Part shown: in pieces, positions 41,194 to 50,268 of the stretch
Layout of the letters: each line of letters opens with the position of its first letter
Numbering within the stretch: position 1 is the first letter of the stretch
Source: Granulicella cerasi
GTDB taxonomy: Bacteria; Acidobacteriota; Terriglobia; Terriglobales; Acidobacteriaceae
Assembly (NCBI RefSeq): GCF_025685575.1
Contig: NZ_JAGSYD010000002.1
Span: 434,001 to 498,000 of the forward strand
Length of the DNA: 64,000 nt
Reading direction: 5' to 3'
Position numbers and translations under genes: made by a program
Notes under the pieces: generated by a model
What the model was told of the DNA's origin: nothing
Database searches by the model: none
The model's input: only the letters and a program-made list of their open reading frames with translations

Positions 41194-42114
41194 ATGAAAG
41201 CACTTTTTCTCAAAACGTACGGCAAACCACTCGACGTGCTGCAGTTGGAAGATGTAGCGGTGCCCGAACCGGGTGCAGGTCAAATTCGCGTACGTGTTCA
41301 TGCCTGTGCGCTGAACCCGGCGGATTGGGTGGTGTGCGAAGGCTTTCTGCCGGGACCGCCCCCAAAGGGCATCGGCTTCGATGTCTCTGGAGTCGTGGAC
41401 GCTCTTGGTGAGGGTGTCAGGGACGTCAAGGTGGGTGACCGTGTCTTCGGCGTTCCCGACTATATGGCGTACACCACAGGCGGAGCAGCGGAGTACGCGG
41501 TTCTGAAAGTCTTTCTGCCTGTCCCTGAAGGTCTGGACATGACCGAGGCCGCCGCGTTGCCGATGGCGACCGAGACGGCGGCGCGCACTCTGGACCTGCT
41601 GCCGCTGAGCGCCGGACAGACGGTGATGATCAACGGCGGCGGAACGATGACGGGCTTTGCGACCGTGCAAATGGCACTGCTGCGGGGAGCGCGTGTGGTC
41701 GCGTCTGCGGGTGAGACGTTCGCGGGACGGCTGCGGGAGCTTGGAGCCCTGGTGACGCCCTATGGCGACGGCATGGTGGAGCGAGTTCGTGAACTTGTTG
41801 GTGGAGCGCCTGACTTCGCGGTCCATACCGCACAGGTAAAAGGAACCCTGCCTGATCTGGTGAAGATTGTGGATGGCGACCCGAAGCGCGTCTACAGCTT
41901 TGCCGATCGGGATGAGGAAAACCTTGGCGTGCGCACGGCGTGGCGTGAGGGCGGCAGTCTACGCTATGACGTGCTCGGTCACTATGCGCAACTCGCGGCG
42001 GAAGGACGCTACTCGATTCCGATATCACAAACCTTTGCCCTGGAAAATTGGCGTGAGGCAGCGGAGATCAGCATGAACAAGAAGGCCCACGGCAAGATCT
42101 TGCTTCTTCCCTAA
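41194..42114 (+). CDS. zinc-independent quinone oxidoreductase-type MDR
   Basis: 306 residues. GroES-like start (MKALFLKTYGKPLDVLQLEDVAVP, NPADWVVCEGFLPGPPP, FDVSGVVDALGEGV) then a Rossmann part (VMINGGGTMTGFATVQMALLRGARVVAS; the Gly motif is modified). No zinc-ligand cysteines are present, as in NADPH:quinone oxidoreductases. The C-terminus AEGRYSIPISQTFALENWREA is typical. It is a cytoplasmic NADP-dependent enzyme acting on quinones or alkenals. AAGGAG precedes the ATG. Expression is most likely controlled by the divergent TetR through the three operators. Confidence 0.87.
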   Translation: MKALFLKTYGKPLDVLQLEDVAVPEPGAGQIRVRVHACALNPADWVVCEGFLPGPPPKGIGFDVSGVVDALGEGVRDVKVGDRVFGVPDYMAYTTGGAAEYAVLKVFLPVPEGLDMTEAAALPMATETAARTLDLLPLSAGQTVMINGGGTMTGFATVQMALLRGARVVASAGETFAGRLRELGALVTPYGDGMVERVRELVGGAPDFAVHTAQVKGTLPDLVKIVDGDPKRVYSFADRDEENLGVRTAWREGGSLRYDVLGHYAQLAAEGRYSIPISQTFALENWREAAEISMNKKAHGKILLLP

Positions 42115-42173
42115 AGCAAAGCGGGAGAGTGTGGCCTTTGCAGCTTGACGTATAAGACTCTTCATCGATCGGA

Positions 42174-42200
42174 GGCCCAGCGGCGACCCGCCGAAGGGCC
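42174..42200. terminator. possible terminator between convergent genes
   Basis: Nested arms GGCCC/GGGCC and CGGCG/CGCCG, separated by a small internal loop, with an ACC tip. There is no T-run, so only a weak case, but it lies in the convergent gap between the MDR and NTF2-like genes. Confidence 0.4.
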
Positions 42201-42215
42201 CCGCCCGCTGTGAGC

Positions 42216-42677
42216 TCAGTAGTGCTTTACAGCGGGATCATAGATGGTGGCCTGCCGCGCGATCATCATCCATTCACCATCGGTGTATTGCCACACATTG
42301 GTCGATCGGCGGTGCAGCAGCCTGCCTTTTTCAGGACCAGACGCGGGTGTGTACGTGTCCTCGCCCATGGTGACGGCTACGTCACCGAAGAACTCGACCT
42401 TTTCCATCGTCGACCTGTAGTCGGCTTCGTAGTCGAGTTGCCCATTCTTCATCGCCTGAAAGATCTCTGCGCGCGTCAGCACCGTGTTATTGGGGCCGTT
42501 GACGATCATCTTCGGCGACCAAACCTTCTGCAGCGCTGCAACATCATGCGTCGCCAGTGCTCGCCCCAGTGCCTGACCAGCCATTGCCAGTTTCCGCTTC
42601 GCTTCACCGTCCTGCGCATGCAGTGCAGTCACAGACAATAGGAACGAAAAGAACAACAGAGAACGTGAGAACAACAT
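42216..42677 (-). CDS. secreted NTF2-like (DUF4440/SnoaL) protein
   Basis: 153 residues. The signal peptide ends at HAQ (residue 22). The rest is a single NTF2-like cone fold: GQALGRALATHDVAALQKVWSPKMIVNGPNN and TRAEIFQAMKNGQLDYEADYR. GAGGTCC stands directly before the ATG. Such domains bind small ligands or act as enzymes; no catalytic residue can be assigned. It follows the SgcJ-like gene at 43140 with a 31-base gap on the same strand and may be co-expressed. Confidence 0.78.
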   Translation of the reverse strand: MLFSRSLLFFSFLLSVTALHAQDGEAKRKLAMAGQALGRALATHDVAALQKVWSPKMIVNGPNNTVLTRAEIFQAMKNGQLDYEADYRSTMEKVEFFGDVAVTMGEDTYTPASGPEKGRLLHRRSTNVWQYTDGEWMMIARQATIYDPAVKHY

Positions 42678-42708
42678 AGGACCTCCTCGCTAGTTTTGGA
42701 ACGCTAAC

Positions 42709-43140
42709 TTATTTCGCCGTGGGCTTCATCGATGCACGCGGATCAATAGACGAATTCTCTGAAGCGCGAATCAGCCACTTGCCATCGCGTTTCACAATGA
42801 CCATGATTCCCATGGTCTGCAAGGCCCTGACGACTTGGCCGTCGGGCGTCGTGAAATCATCCAGTTGCGACTTCTGCACGACCAGCGCCACGCCCGGCGC
42901 GATCTCGCTTACCTCGTGGGACACCGTTTGCACGTTCACGCCCTTATAGCGTCCATGCAGTAGCACGCGGTGCATCTCCGTCACCTCATCGCTACCGTGC
43001 CAGTGCATGCCAACGATGTTGACCCAATCGCAGTCTTCGGTAAGCAACGCCCGAAATGCTGTCATGTCACGCCTCGCCCACGCGTCTTCGAATTCCTGGA
43101 CGACCCGGGCAATTGCGCTCTTCTCTTCCTCGGAAAACAT
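42709..43140 (-). CDS. SgcJ/EcaC-type NTF2-like protein
   Basis: 143 residues from the ATG at 43140 (AGAGG six bases upstream). NTF2-like fold: VVQEFEDAWARRDMTAFRALLTEDCDWVNIVG, then HWHGSDEVTEMHRVL and ALQTMGIMVIVKRDGKWLIRASENS. These match the SgcJ/EcaC group, often labelled oxidoreductase although the chemistry is unclear. Cytoplasmic, with no signal peptide. It is paired with the secreted NTF2-like gene downstream; the AraC regulator upstream on the same strand (148-base gap) may control both. Confidence 0.8.
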   Translation of the reverse strand: MFSEEEKSAIARVVQEFEDAWARRDMTAFRALLTEDCDWVNIVGMHWHGSDEVTEMHRVLLHGRYKGVNVQTVSHEVSEIAPGVALVVQKSQLDDFTTPDGQVVRALQTMGIMVIVKRDGKWLIRASENSSIDPRASMKPTAK

Positions 43141-43287
43141 CCTCAACCTCTCTTGATTCGTAACTCAGGCATGCCCTCTTACCACCGGGTTCAAGCAGTA
43201 TGGAGCAAGAACAGCAGCGCAGAAGGCTTCATAGGCCGAAACTACGCAGACAGTCCCGCTCGGTATAGGAGAAATGCGACACGCGCG

Positions 43288-44115
43288 TCAGCCCTGCGGG
43301 GGCGCAGCCCGCAGCGCGGTAAACTCCATGGGCGTCGCTCCCGTCATCGCCCGAAAATCTCTGACCATGTGGGATTGATCGAAGTAGCCGCACAGACTGG
43401 CAACGTCGGCCCAGTTGCTGGTTGGTCCGGCCACCTCCAGCACATGATTCAGACGAAGAAGTCTCGCAAAGACCTTCGGCGAGACGCCTACCTGCTCCTG
43501 AAAGACCCGTTCCAGATGCCGCATGCTGACGGATGACGCAGCGGCGGCAACCGCCACCTTCACCATCCCTTGCGACCGCTGGATCGTCGCTGCTGCCTGT
43601 GTGGCGATGCGGAGTTCGTCAGTCATTTTTAGGGCGCGCGCGCGCTTCAGCAGATACTGTTCTGCGATTGATTCCCAATGCGTCGGCTCCGCCAGCGCAA
43701 GCTGCTCGTGCACCTCTGCAATCCCATGCCCCAAGACATGTTCCGCTTCGAGTGCCTGATCGCACAGCAGCCGTGCAGGAATTCCAAACAACGCGCGAAA
43801 GCCGACCGGCGAAAAACGAACAGAAAAAACGCGCAGCGAGCCGGAGAGCCTCAAGTCCGCCGTCCGCCGCGTGCTCGGCCCCACCAGGACGCAACGCGGA
43901 GCCCAGTGCTCTTCGCCTGTCGCTACCACCAAAACGCGGTAGCGATCCTGCAGATAAAACTCCAAGAAGCAGTCACGGCGGGCGGGCAGCGGCACATGCG
44001 CCTGCATCCTTCCGAAACCCGCTTCACGAATGCTGTAGGCTTCGACAAATGGCCGCAACTCGGCGCACGGTAGCCATCGCCGTACCGTCATCGGTCGCGC
44101 CGCCGAACAGCTCAT
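43288..44115 (-). CDS. AraC-family transcriptional regulator
   Basis: 275 residues. Residues 1-~155 form an N-terminal ligand domain of the DUF6597 kind (CAELRPFVEAYSIRE, VLVGPSTRRT, SLRVFSVRFSPVGFRALFGIP). From about 180 the double HTH of AraC follows: SVSMRHLERVFQEQVGVSPKVFARLLRLNHVLEVAG, then WADVASLCGYFDQSHMVRDFRAMTGATPMEF, the signature of the second helix-turn-helix. It regulates an unknown target; the two NTF2-like genes downstream are candidates. Confidence 0.88.
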   Translation of the reverse strand: MSCSAARPMTVRRWLPCAELRPFVEAYSIREAGFGRMQAHVPLPARRDCFLEFYLQDRYRVLVVATGEEHWAPRCVLVGPSTRRTADLRLSGSLRVFSVRFSPVGFRALFGIPARLLCDQALEAEHVLGHGIAEVHEQLALAEPTHWESIAEQYLLKRARALKMTDELRIATQAAATIQRSQGMVKVAVAAAASSVSMRHLERVFQEQVGVSPKVFARLLRLNHVLEVAGPTSNWADVASLCGYFDQSHMVRDFRAMTGATPMEFTALRAAPPQG

Positions 44116-44380
44116 GAAACGATGCTACGGCCAAAGTGAGCCAATGCTTCGAAATTCGTCGCGGCGCGCCATTTGCCTCCAACACCAGCTGCCCAACCTC
44201 CTAGCCAAACCTGCTCAAGGGCAAACGTCGTTAGAGATGTCATGTTGCCTCCTGAGATGTGTCACTTCCGGAGATCGCTTGGACGAGAATGAACGAACGC
44301 GAAGATCTGAGGCGTGGGAGTTTGAACGAGGTGCAGTCAGGCAGACAAACGGTGGCCGCCGCAGCCGCCGAGGGCGTTCG

Positions 44381-44833
44381 CTAGAACCGGCTCACGAGAG
44401 CAATACCTCCGAGCATGAGTACAACCCCCAAGAGACGCCAAGGGGAAGCCTTATGCTGTTCGAAGCCGAGAAGACCGAAGTGGTCCATCACGACTGAAGT
44501 CACAATCCCAACCGTGACCGTTATTCCCGTGAAGACGGCAGCACCAACCTTGGACGAGACGTTTACCATCGCCAGCACATAGACGCAGCCTAAGAGACCG
44601 CCAATCCACGCCCACCATGGCGCACGAGCCAAATCAGAAGCTGACGGCATAGGGGATCGCGTGTAAGCGGCGTAACCCAGCCACGCGATTCCCAGGCACA
44701 GCAGCCCCACGGCGAACGAAACGAACGCCGGGAGAATCGGGTGGTGGCTCACCTTTTGCAGAGTCGAATTGCTGCCAGACTGCACCGTATTCAGCACGCC
44801 CGCCAGCCCGAGGAAAACATAAATCCAGATCAT
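44381..44833 (-). CDS. YdcZ-type (DUF606) four-helix DMT protein
   Basis: 150 residues with four to five transmembrane helices and the YdcZ-family motifs GVLNTVQSGSNSTLQK (about 12-27), WWAWIGGLLGCVYVLAMV and the end LLGVVLMLGGIALVSRF. These half-size proteins belong to the drug/metabolite transporter superfamily and often work in pairs; only one is present here. Its start overlaps the amidohydrolase stop by four bases, so it is translated from the same message; it could export or import a product of that enzyme. Confidence 0.85.
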   Translation of the reverse strand: MIWIYVFLGLAGVLNTVQSGSNSTLQKVSHHPILPAFVSFAVGLLCLGIAWLGYAAYTRSPMPSASDLARAPWWAWIGGLLGCVYVLAMVNVSSKVGAAVFTGITVTVGIVTSVVMDHFGLLGFEQHKASPWRLLGVVLMLGGIALVSRF

Positions 44834-46239
44834 GAACGGTCTACCTTCTGTTGTGAGTTTGCTTTCGCCAGCTGCTCATGGATGCGGCTCCAACTCCGTG
44901 ACGCTCTGCGTCGCAATGCCGGGAGGTCGATCCCTTGCACGACGCCATCGCGCTTGATGAAGCGACCGTTGCTTAAAACATGGCGAATCGTGGCACTCTG
45001 CGCACTTTCTGCCAGGAGGGCCACAGGATCTGTCCTGGGCGTGAGTGCGAGTGCGGAGCCATCGAGAAGAAGAATGTCTGCGGCTTTGCCCGGAGTGAGC
45101 GAACCCGTGAGTGCTCCCGCTCCCATGGCCTGCGCTCCTCCGAGTGTCGCCGCGTGAAGAACCTCTGCTGGGCTGACCGCAAACTGATCCAGCTCTCTCC
45201 CTGCCTCCGCCGCCAGCACAAGACGCATGATCGAGAAGAAGTCCGCCGTGCCTGAGAGGACCACGGTATCGACCCCGAACGATGGCGAGAGACCTGCTTC
45301 TCGCAATTGCTTCCACGGTGTCAATCCGTAGCCGACGCGCATCTCCGTCCATGGTGTGACGGCAACGGGGGCGCCGGCCCGCGCGGCTCTTGCCATTTCC
45401 ATACCCGAAGCCTGCGTGAGGTGTACAAGCATGGTGCGGTTATCCAGTACACCTGCCTCGGCGAGCTGACGGACAGACTCTTTCGGCGCAGTCTCGCGCG
45501 AGACATCGACATGCGTGGTTACGGGCAATTCGAGCGGCCGTGCGAAGCTCCATTCTTCTTTCCATACCGCAGGAGGCGTGCGCTCCGGGCCGCGAGTGGC
45601 TATACCCAGTTCAAGGTGGCCATCATCAGCGAAGAAGCGCTTCTTGACTCGAGTTATGTCCGCAAAATCCATCTTCTGCGTTGAAGTTGCATCTTGCGGA
45701 TAGCCGTAGGAGAACCTGCCACGCAATCCACTCCTCAGCATCGTCTCGATCTCCGCATCGGCATGGTCTGAGGAGCGGACGTTATGGGCAAAGTTGTGCA
45801 CCATGGTGATGCCACAGGCTGCTGCTTCGGCCAGCGCCAGCTCCACACTGACGGCCGTGTCCTCGGGCGACAGCAGAGCTGACATCTGCTTCATCGCAGG
45901 GAAAAATCCTGTCCCACCCGACGTCGGAGCCCATGCCCGGGCCAGCGTGTTCCACATGTGCCAATGCGTGTCCACGAATCCAGGCAAAGCGATGAGGCCG
46001 TTTCCATCCAGCACGACCTGCGTCTCCGCGCGAAGCGACCGCCCAACGTCGCGGATCACGCCCCGCTCGATAAGTATGTCGCCACGGTCGAGCATCCCGA
46101 GTTGCGCATCGAGGCTCACGATGCAGGCTCCGCGGATCAGCATGGACTCGGGGTAGCTTGCTTCTGCTGTCATCGGCAGGCACGCCCCCGATGCAAAAGC
46201 AGCAGCCAGACCGGAGGTGAGGAAGTCTCTCCGGTTCAT
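44830..46239 (-). CDS. Tat-exported amidohydrolase
   Basis: 469 residues. A twin-arginine signal (MNRRDFLTSGLAAAFASGA) comes first, then an amidohydrolase-fold metal-dependent hydrolase: FVDTHWHMWN (the HxH), TTHVDVS and LVHLTQ (the two later His), GVDTVVLSGTADFF (the Asp). TPGKAADILLLD and VLSNGRFIKRDG close the C-terminal beta-sandwich. The closest group is the AtzA/TrzA/guanine-deaminase type, which removes amino or chloro groups from heterocycles. The substrate is not predictable; a secreted location is unusual for such deaminases. It overlaps GH15 and ydcZ by four bases each. Confidence 0.8.
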   Translation of the reverse strand: MNRRDFLTSGLAAAFASGACLPMTAEASYPESMLIRGACIVSLDAQLGMLDRGDILIERGVIRDVGRSLRAETQVVLDGNGLIALPGFVDTHWHMWNTLARAWAPTSGGTGFFPAMKQMSALLSPEDTAVSVELALAEAAACGITMVHNFAHNVRSSDHADAEIETMLRSGLRGRFSYGYPQDATSTQKMDFADITRVKKRFFADDGHLELGIATRGPERTPPAVWKEEWSFARPLELPVTTHVDVSRETAPKESVRQLAEAGVLDNRTMLVHLTQASGMEMARAARAGAPVAVTPWTEMRVGYGLTPWKQLREAGLSPSFGVDTVVLSGTADFFSIMRLVLAAEAGRELDQFAVSPAEVLHAATLGGAQAMGAGALTGSLTPGKAADILLLDGSALALTPRTDPVALLAESAQSATIRHVLSNGRFIKRDGVVQGIDLPALRRRASRSWSRIHEQLAKANSQQKVDRS

Positions 46240-48053
46240 GGTTGCTCTCCAAGGAGACGGAGGATCCGCTGTCCATTGTTGATCACACCCATATGCGTAA
46301 ACGCCTGCGGGAAATTACCGATCTGTTCGAACGTCTCCGGCAGCATCTCCTCCGAGAACAGACCCACGTCATTTGCGCGGCCGAGCATACGTTCAAACAG
46401 CGCAATTGCCTGGTCCCCATTGCCTTGATACGCGTGCATGCTTGCCAGCCAGAATGAGCAGACAGTGAAGCAGCCTTCCTGCCCGGGAAGTCCATCGTCG
46501 CCTTTGTACCGGTAGACGAGGTCTCCTTCGCATAGCGCCTCCTGGATGGCGGCAACAGTCGCTTTCGTCTGCTCTTCCCTGCAGTCCAATGCCTCGTACA
46601 ACACCAGCCTCATGGCTGACGCATCGAGGCGAACATGATCGTAGGTCTGCATGAGTGCCTGGGCGTCATTGCTCCAGGCACCACGGAGATAGTCCTGGCG
46701 GATACGATTCTGCAGGTGACGCCAATGCTGCACGTCGAGGCTCATCCCCAGTTGAGCAGCCAACTTGAGCCCGCGGCCAATCGCCACGAAGCACATGCCT
46801 TTCGAGTGGAGATGCTGTTGCGGTGGTACCTGCAGTTCCCATAAACCCTGATCCGGCGACTGCCAATGTCCTTCGATGAAGGACAGCACGTTGCGCACGG
46901 TCTGTTCGACACGCTCGCGCATCTCTTCGACCTCGGACGCCGGCGCGTCTTCCAGATACATAGCCAGGGCACTCATGTATTCCCCGTAGATGTCGAGTTG
47001 AACCTGGTCGGACGCAGCGTTCCCGATACGTACAGGAGTGGAACGCTTCCACCCTTTGAGGTGTCGAAGGATGCGTTCGCCGGCAGACCCTTCACACAGC
47101 GGGTAGAGCACCTGAAGGTTCTTCCCACAGGATGGATCGCGCTGTGCGATGAAATCCAGGAAGCGCCGCGCCTCATGCCGGTACCCGCAGTTCAGAAAAG
47201 ATGACACGGTGAAGCTGGCATCACGCAACCAGCAGAAGCGATAGTCCCAGTTTCTCTCGCCGCCAATCACTTCCGGAAGACCGCAGGTAGCGGCGGCCGC
47301 AATCGCTCCCGTAGGTGCATAGGTCAGCAACTTCAGGCACAGTATGCTGCGCAGGATTGCACCTTCCCATCGCCCCTTGTACGTACAGCGCGAAGACCAC
47401 TCCAGCCAGTAGGCTTCTGTCCTTCGCAACATTTCGTCAACGTCCTGATCCCGTAGCTGCGGTAACGGCTCGGCAGTATCGCGGTGCTGAATCATAAACC
47501 AGCAGCGCTCTCCGGCACGCAACGGCACGTGCCACGAATCGTGACGAACAAAGCGCACGCCTTCACTCCACTGCACACCCAGCAGAACAGTTCCATCGGC
47601 GTCTTCCGCGCTGTAAATAAAACCTTCGCTCTCCGCTCTTACAGAATGTGAGCATGTCGCAAACCCGAACGTCGGCCTGAACCGGATGGTGACATCGAGA
47701 TCGCCTTCAGTGCATTCCAGCAGGCGCATGCAGCGATGCTCACTCCGCGAGTCCAGCTCTCCGCCACTGTGACGTTGTACATCGAAGAAGTCCGTGATGC
47801 GCAGTACACCCGACGTGGTCTCTAACGTGGTTTCGAGGATGTTCGTACCCTCGACGTAACGTCGTGTGCTCGTCAGGATTTCGCCTGGATCTACTTCACA
47901 CGACCCGCCTCGATCATCATCCAGTAGCTTGAGCAATATCGCCGGAGAGTCGAAACGCGGCATGCATAGCCAGTCAATCGAGGCGTGTCGGCTGACAAGC
48001 GCGCAAGTACGCATGTCGCCAATAATCGCGTACTCGTTCAGGTCCAGTGACAT
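46236..48053 (-). CDS. glycoside hydrolase family 15 (glucoamylase/trehalase-like)
   Basis: 605 residues from the ATG at 48053; the open frame to 48266 is longer, but that part is antisense to the divergent gene. Family motifs: NEYAIIGDMRTCALVSRHASIDWLCMPRFDS at the start, NWDYRFCWLRDASFTV in the barrel, DQGLWEL (first catalytic Glu) and VGLFSEEMLP ... GNFPQAFTHMG (second Glu) at the end. GH15 enzymes of this bacterial branch are cytoplasmic glucan/trehalose hydrolases that release glucose; no signal peptide is present. It is transcribed with the amidohydrolase and ydcZ, all with four-base overlaps, and is divergent from the glucose-fructose oxidoreductase homologue. Confidence 0.9.
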   Translation of the reverse strand: MSLDLNEYAIIGDMRTCALVSRHASIDWLCMPRFDSPAILLKLLDDDRGGSCEVDPGEILTSTRRYVEGTNILETTLETTSGVLRITDFFDVQRHSGGELDSRSEHRCMRLLECTEGDLDVTIRFRPTFGFATCSHSVRAESEGFIYSAEDADGTVLLGVQWSEGVRFVRHDSWHVPLRAGERCWFMIQHRDTAEPLPQLRDQDVDEMLRRTEAYWLEWSSRCTYKGRWEGAILRSILCLKLLTYAPTGAIAAAATCGLPEVIGGERNWDYRFCWLRDASFTVSSFLNCGYRHEARRFLDFIAQRDPSCGKNLQVLYPLCEGSAGERILRHLKGWKRSTPVRIGNAASDQVQLDIYGEYMSALAMYLEDAPASEVEEMRERVEQTVRNVLSFIEGHWQSPDQGLWELQVPPQQHLHSKGMCFVAIGRGLKLAAQLGMSLDVQHWRHLQNRIRQDYLRGAWSNDAQALMQTYDHVRLDASAMRLVLYEALDCREEQTKATVAAIQEALCEGDLVYRYKGDDGLPGQEGCFTVCSFWLASMHAYQGNGDQAIALFERMLGRANDVGLFSEEMLPETFEQIGNFPQAFTHMGVINNGQRILRLLGEQP

Positions 48054-48138
48054 TGATTCAGCAACTCCCTCTCCCTTGGATGCAACTCTTCGCAAGTATG
48101 GATTATCTATACTTTCAGCAGACGGAGGGCATTGGCTC

Positions 48139-49404
48139 ATGAGGACAGAATCGAACATCACTCGACGGTCGCTGCTCCACCAGGTCGGAGGCGGTCTTAT
48201 GGCGGTTGCAGCTTCATCCACGCTGTCGATGGCACAGCAGCCCGCAGCGCGGGAGTCGAGCGTCACGTTGCCTCTTGACTACGCCTCGAGCGAGTTGGAG
48301 AAGGCGAAGATCCAACTCCCGGCAGCCCCGGACGGTCGCATCGGCTTTGCGGTAGTGGGGCTGGGCCGGTTGGCCTTGGAGGAGATACTGCCAGCCTTCA
48401 GCCGTTGCAAGAAGGCCCGGCTCGCCGCGCTCGTGAGCGGAACACCGTCCAAGCTCAAGTCGGTAGCTGATCACTATGGCGTTCCCGAGTCGGCGCGCTA
48501 CAACTATGACAACTTTGAGGAGATAGTCAGGAACCCTGACGTGCAGGTCGTGTACATCGTCCTGCCCAACTCGATGCATCTGGATTTCACCCGGAGGGCC
48601 GCGAAGGCGGGAAAGCATGTTCTAACGGAAAAGCCCATGGCCGTCTCTGCGAAGGAGTGTGAAGAGATGATTGCGGCTTGTGAGCAGGCCGGCCGTCTTC
48701 TCATGGTGGCCTACCGCATGCAATACGAACCCTATAATCGCGAATTGCTCCGTCTGGCCCGCTCCGGCGAGTTGGGGCGCCTGCGCACCATTACAGCGCA
48801 GAACTCGCAAACCGAGGGTAGGCCACAGCAGTGGCGCATGAAGCGTGCACTTGCAGGTGGCGGTGCCCTCCCCGATATTGGTCTCTACTGTCTGAATGCG
48901 GCGCGATTCCTCACCGGGGAAGAGCCCATCGAGGTGCAGGGTTCGGTGTACAGCAGCCCCGGCGATCCACGCTTTCAGGAGGTGGAGGAGGTATGCGCCT
49001 TCCAGCTACGCTTTCCGAGTGGGATCACGGCCCAGGGGATTTCTTCGTATAACGCGCACAACAGTCGCCGCATACGTCTGGACTTTGAGAATGGCTGGGC
49101 AGAGCTTGATCCCGCCTTTTCCTACGCTGGTCAGCAGATGAAGATCTGCCGCAAGGTGTCAGATAAGGCGGAAGACATCGCGATGCGCAAGCTGGAGGAA
49201 AAGAGCCAGTTCGCGACCGAGATGGATCATATGGCGGATTGTGTAGCGAGCAATCGTCAACCGCACACGGGAGGCCCCGAAGGTCTTCAAGACCAGAAGC
49301 TCATGGAGACAATCTATGAGTCGGCCAAGGCTGGACGGACCATCAAGTTGCAGCCACGCGAAGGACTCGATGTGACGCGAGGTCCACAACCAGCAGAAGA
49401 CTGA
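48139..49404 (+). CDS. Tat-exported glucose-fructose oxidoreductase homologue
   Basis: 421 residues from the ATG at 48139 (GGAGGG nine bases upstream). The Tat signal NITRRSLLHQVGGG and an AQQ cleavage region lead into GFAVVGLGRLALEEILPAFSRC, the GFOR-type NADP site, then VQVVYIVLPNSMHLDF, KHVLTEKPMAV and LAGGGALPDIGLYCLNAARFLTGEEP. This is the sequence order of Zymomonas GFOR, which holds NADP tightly, oxidises glucose to gluconolactone and reduces fructose to sorbitol in the periplasm. Its own substrate may be another sugar. The divergent gene is GH15. Confidence 0.85.
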   Translation: MRTESNITRRSLLHQVGGGLMAVAASSTLSMAQQPAARESSVTLPLDYASSELEKAKIQLPAAPDGRIGFAVVGLGRLALEEILPAFSRCKKARLAALVSGTPSKLKSVADHYGVPESARYNYDNFEEIVRNPDVQVVYIVLPNSMHLDFTRRAAKAGKHVLTEKPMAVSAKECEEMIAACEQAGRLLMVAYRMQYEPYNRELLRLARSGELGRLRTITAQNSQTEGRPQQWRMKRALAGGGALPDIGLYCLNAARFLTGEEPIEVQGSVYSSPGDPRFQEVEEVCAFQLRFPSGITAQGISSYNAHNSRRIRLDFENGWAELDPAFSYAGQQMKICRKVSDKAEDIAMRKLEEKSQFATEMDHMADCVASNRQPHTGGPEGLQDQKLMETIYESAKAGRTIKLQPREGLDVTRGPQPAED

Positions 49405-49430
49405 CCTGAAGGCATGGGTTACGGCAGCGG

Positions 49431-49460
49431 GTAAGCGGTTCGGCTAGGAGGACCGCTTAC
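49431..49460. terminator. hairpin between convergent GFOR and GntR genes
   Basis: A perfect 9-bp stem GTAAGCGGT / ACCGCTTAC with a 12-base loop spans the GntR stop codon and follows the GFOR stop by 26 bases. It has no T-run, so termination is possible but not certain. Confidence 0.5.
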
Positions 49461-50091
49461 GGATGAACTGCAACACATGACGGCGAAGAAGCCTGCCCGC
49501 CTTCGCCGCAAGCTTACCTTCGATAGCGTCGAGTATTTCCCAATGCATCTCCTGATTTCGCATCAAGTCTTCTTCCGGGGCTCCCTTGATTCTTGCGCCA
49601 CTGCGGAGTTCCAGGTTCAAAACGTCCCAGGCCTGCAGCAACGTTTTGTTTCCCGACTGTTCGACGATGCGACGATGGAACGCAGCGTTCGCTCGAACAT
49701 AGCGGGAGCGATCACCTTTGGCGGCCCAGCGTCTTGCCTGTTCAGCCAGATCGCGCAGTTCCTCTACAGCCAGATTGGGCGACTTCGCACATTCTTCAGC
49801 CGCAAGTTGTTCGAGGACAGCACGCACAGCATACGCCTCTTGGATCTCCGAATCGGTAATGACCTTGACCGTGCTGCGCTTGAAACGCTCGGTAGAGAGC
49901 AACCCCATTCCTTCGAGTCGCCGGATGGCCTCGCGCACAGGACCCTGGCTGGTTTGGAACTCTCGCGCGATGTGCAACTCCGTGATGCGGTCGCCCGGCG
50001 CGAGCACACCACTCACGATCTGCTCGTGAAGGTATTGGGTCACCAGATCCGCCATCGATTCGCGGGTCTTGGGTTTGGTCGGAGTCTTCAC
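49444..50091 (-). CDS. GntR-family (FCD) transcriptional regulator
   Basis: 215 residues from a GTG at 50091; the true start is uncertain. The frame is open to 50211, with an ATG at 50205 that has GGAGG five bases before it, but the extra ~38 residues look unlike the family; the conserved part begins near 50055. The wHTH VTQYLHEQIVSGVLAPGDRITELHIAREFQTSQGPVREAIRRLEGMGLL is GntR, and the C-terminal FCD domain includes ECAKSPNLAVEELRDLAEQARRW and ANAAFHRRIVEQSGN (metal/ligand histidines). It binds small organic acids or sugar acids in relatives. It probably controls the sugar genes around it. Confidence 0.85.
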   Translation of the reverse strand: MKTPTKPKTRESMADLVTQYLHEQIVSGVLAPGDRITELHIAREFQTSQGPVREAIRRLEGMGLLSTERFKRSTVKVITDSEIQEAYAVRAVLEQLAAEECAKSPNLAVEELRDLAEQARRWAAKGDRSRYVRANAAFHRRIVEQSGNKTLLQAWDVLNLELRSGARIKGAPEEDLMRNQEMHWEILDAIEGKLAAKAGRLLRRHVLQFIRKRSS

Positions 50092-50268
50092 CGCTCCATT
50101 ATCCGCGAAAGGCTTCCACTGCGCGTCTTCCAATCCACGACGAAGACGGAATGACAACAAGCAGAGTGCAGTAGCTGCTAAGTCACCTGGAGGCACCGAA
50201 CACATCGGCACCTCCGTTCGCCATCATCACTCTGCATCCCATCCCTCAAGCACACGTTTGGAGTACCC

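Noticed and set aside
44116..44380. Possible small gene between AraC and ydcZ
   Set aside because: Open frames here give only charged low-complexity peptides and extend antisense into ydcZ; no SD or fold.
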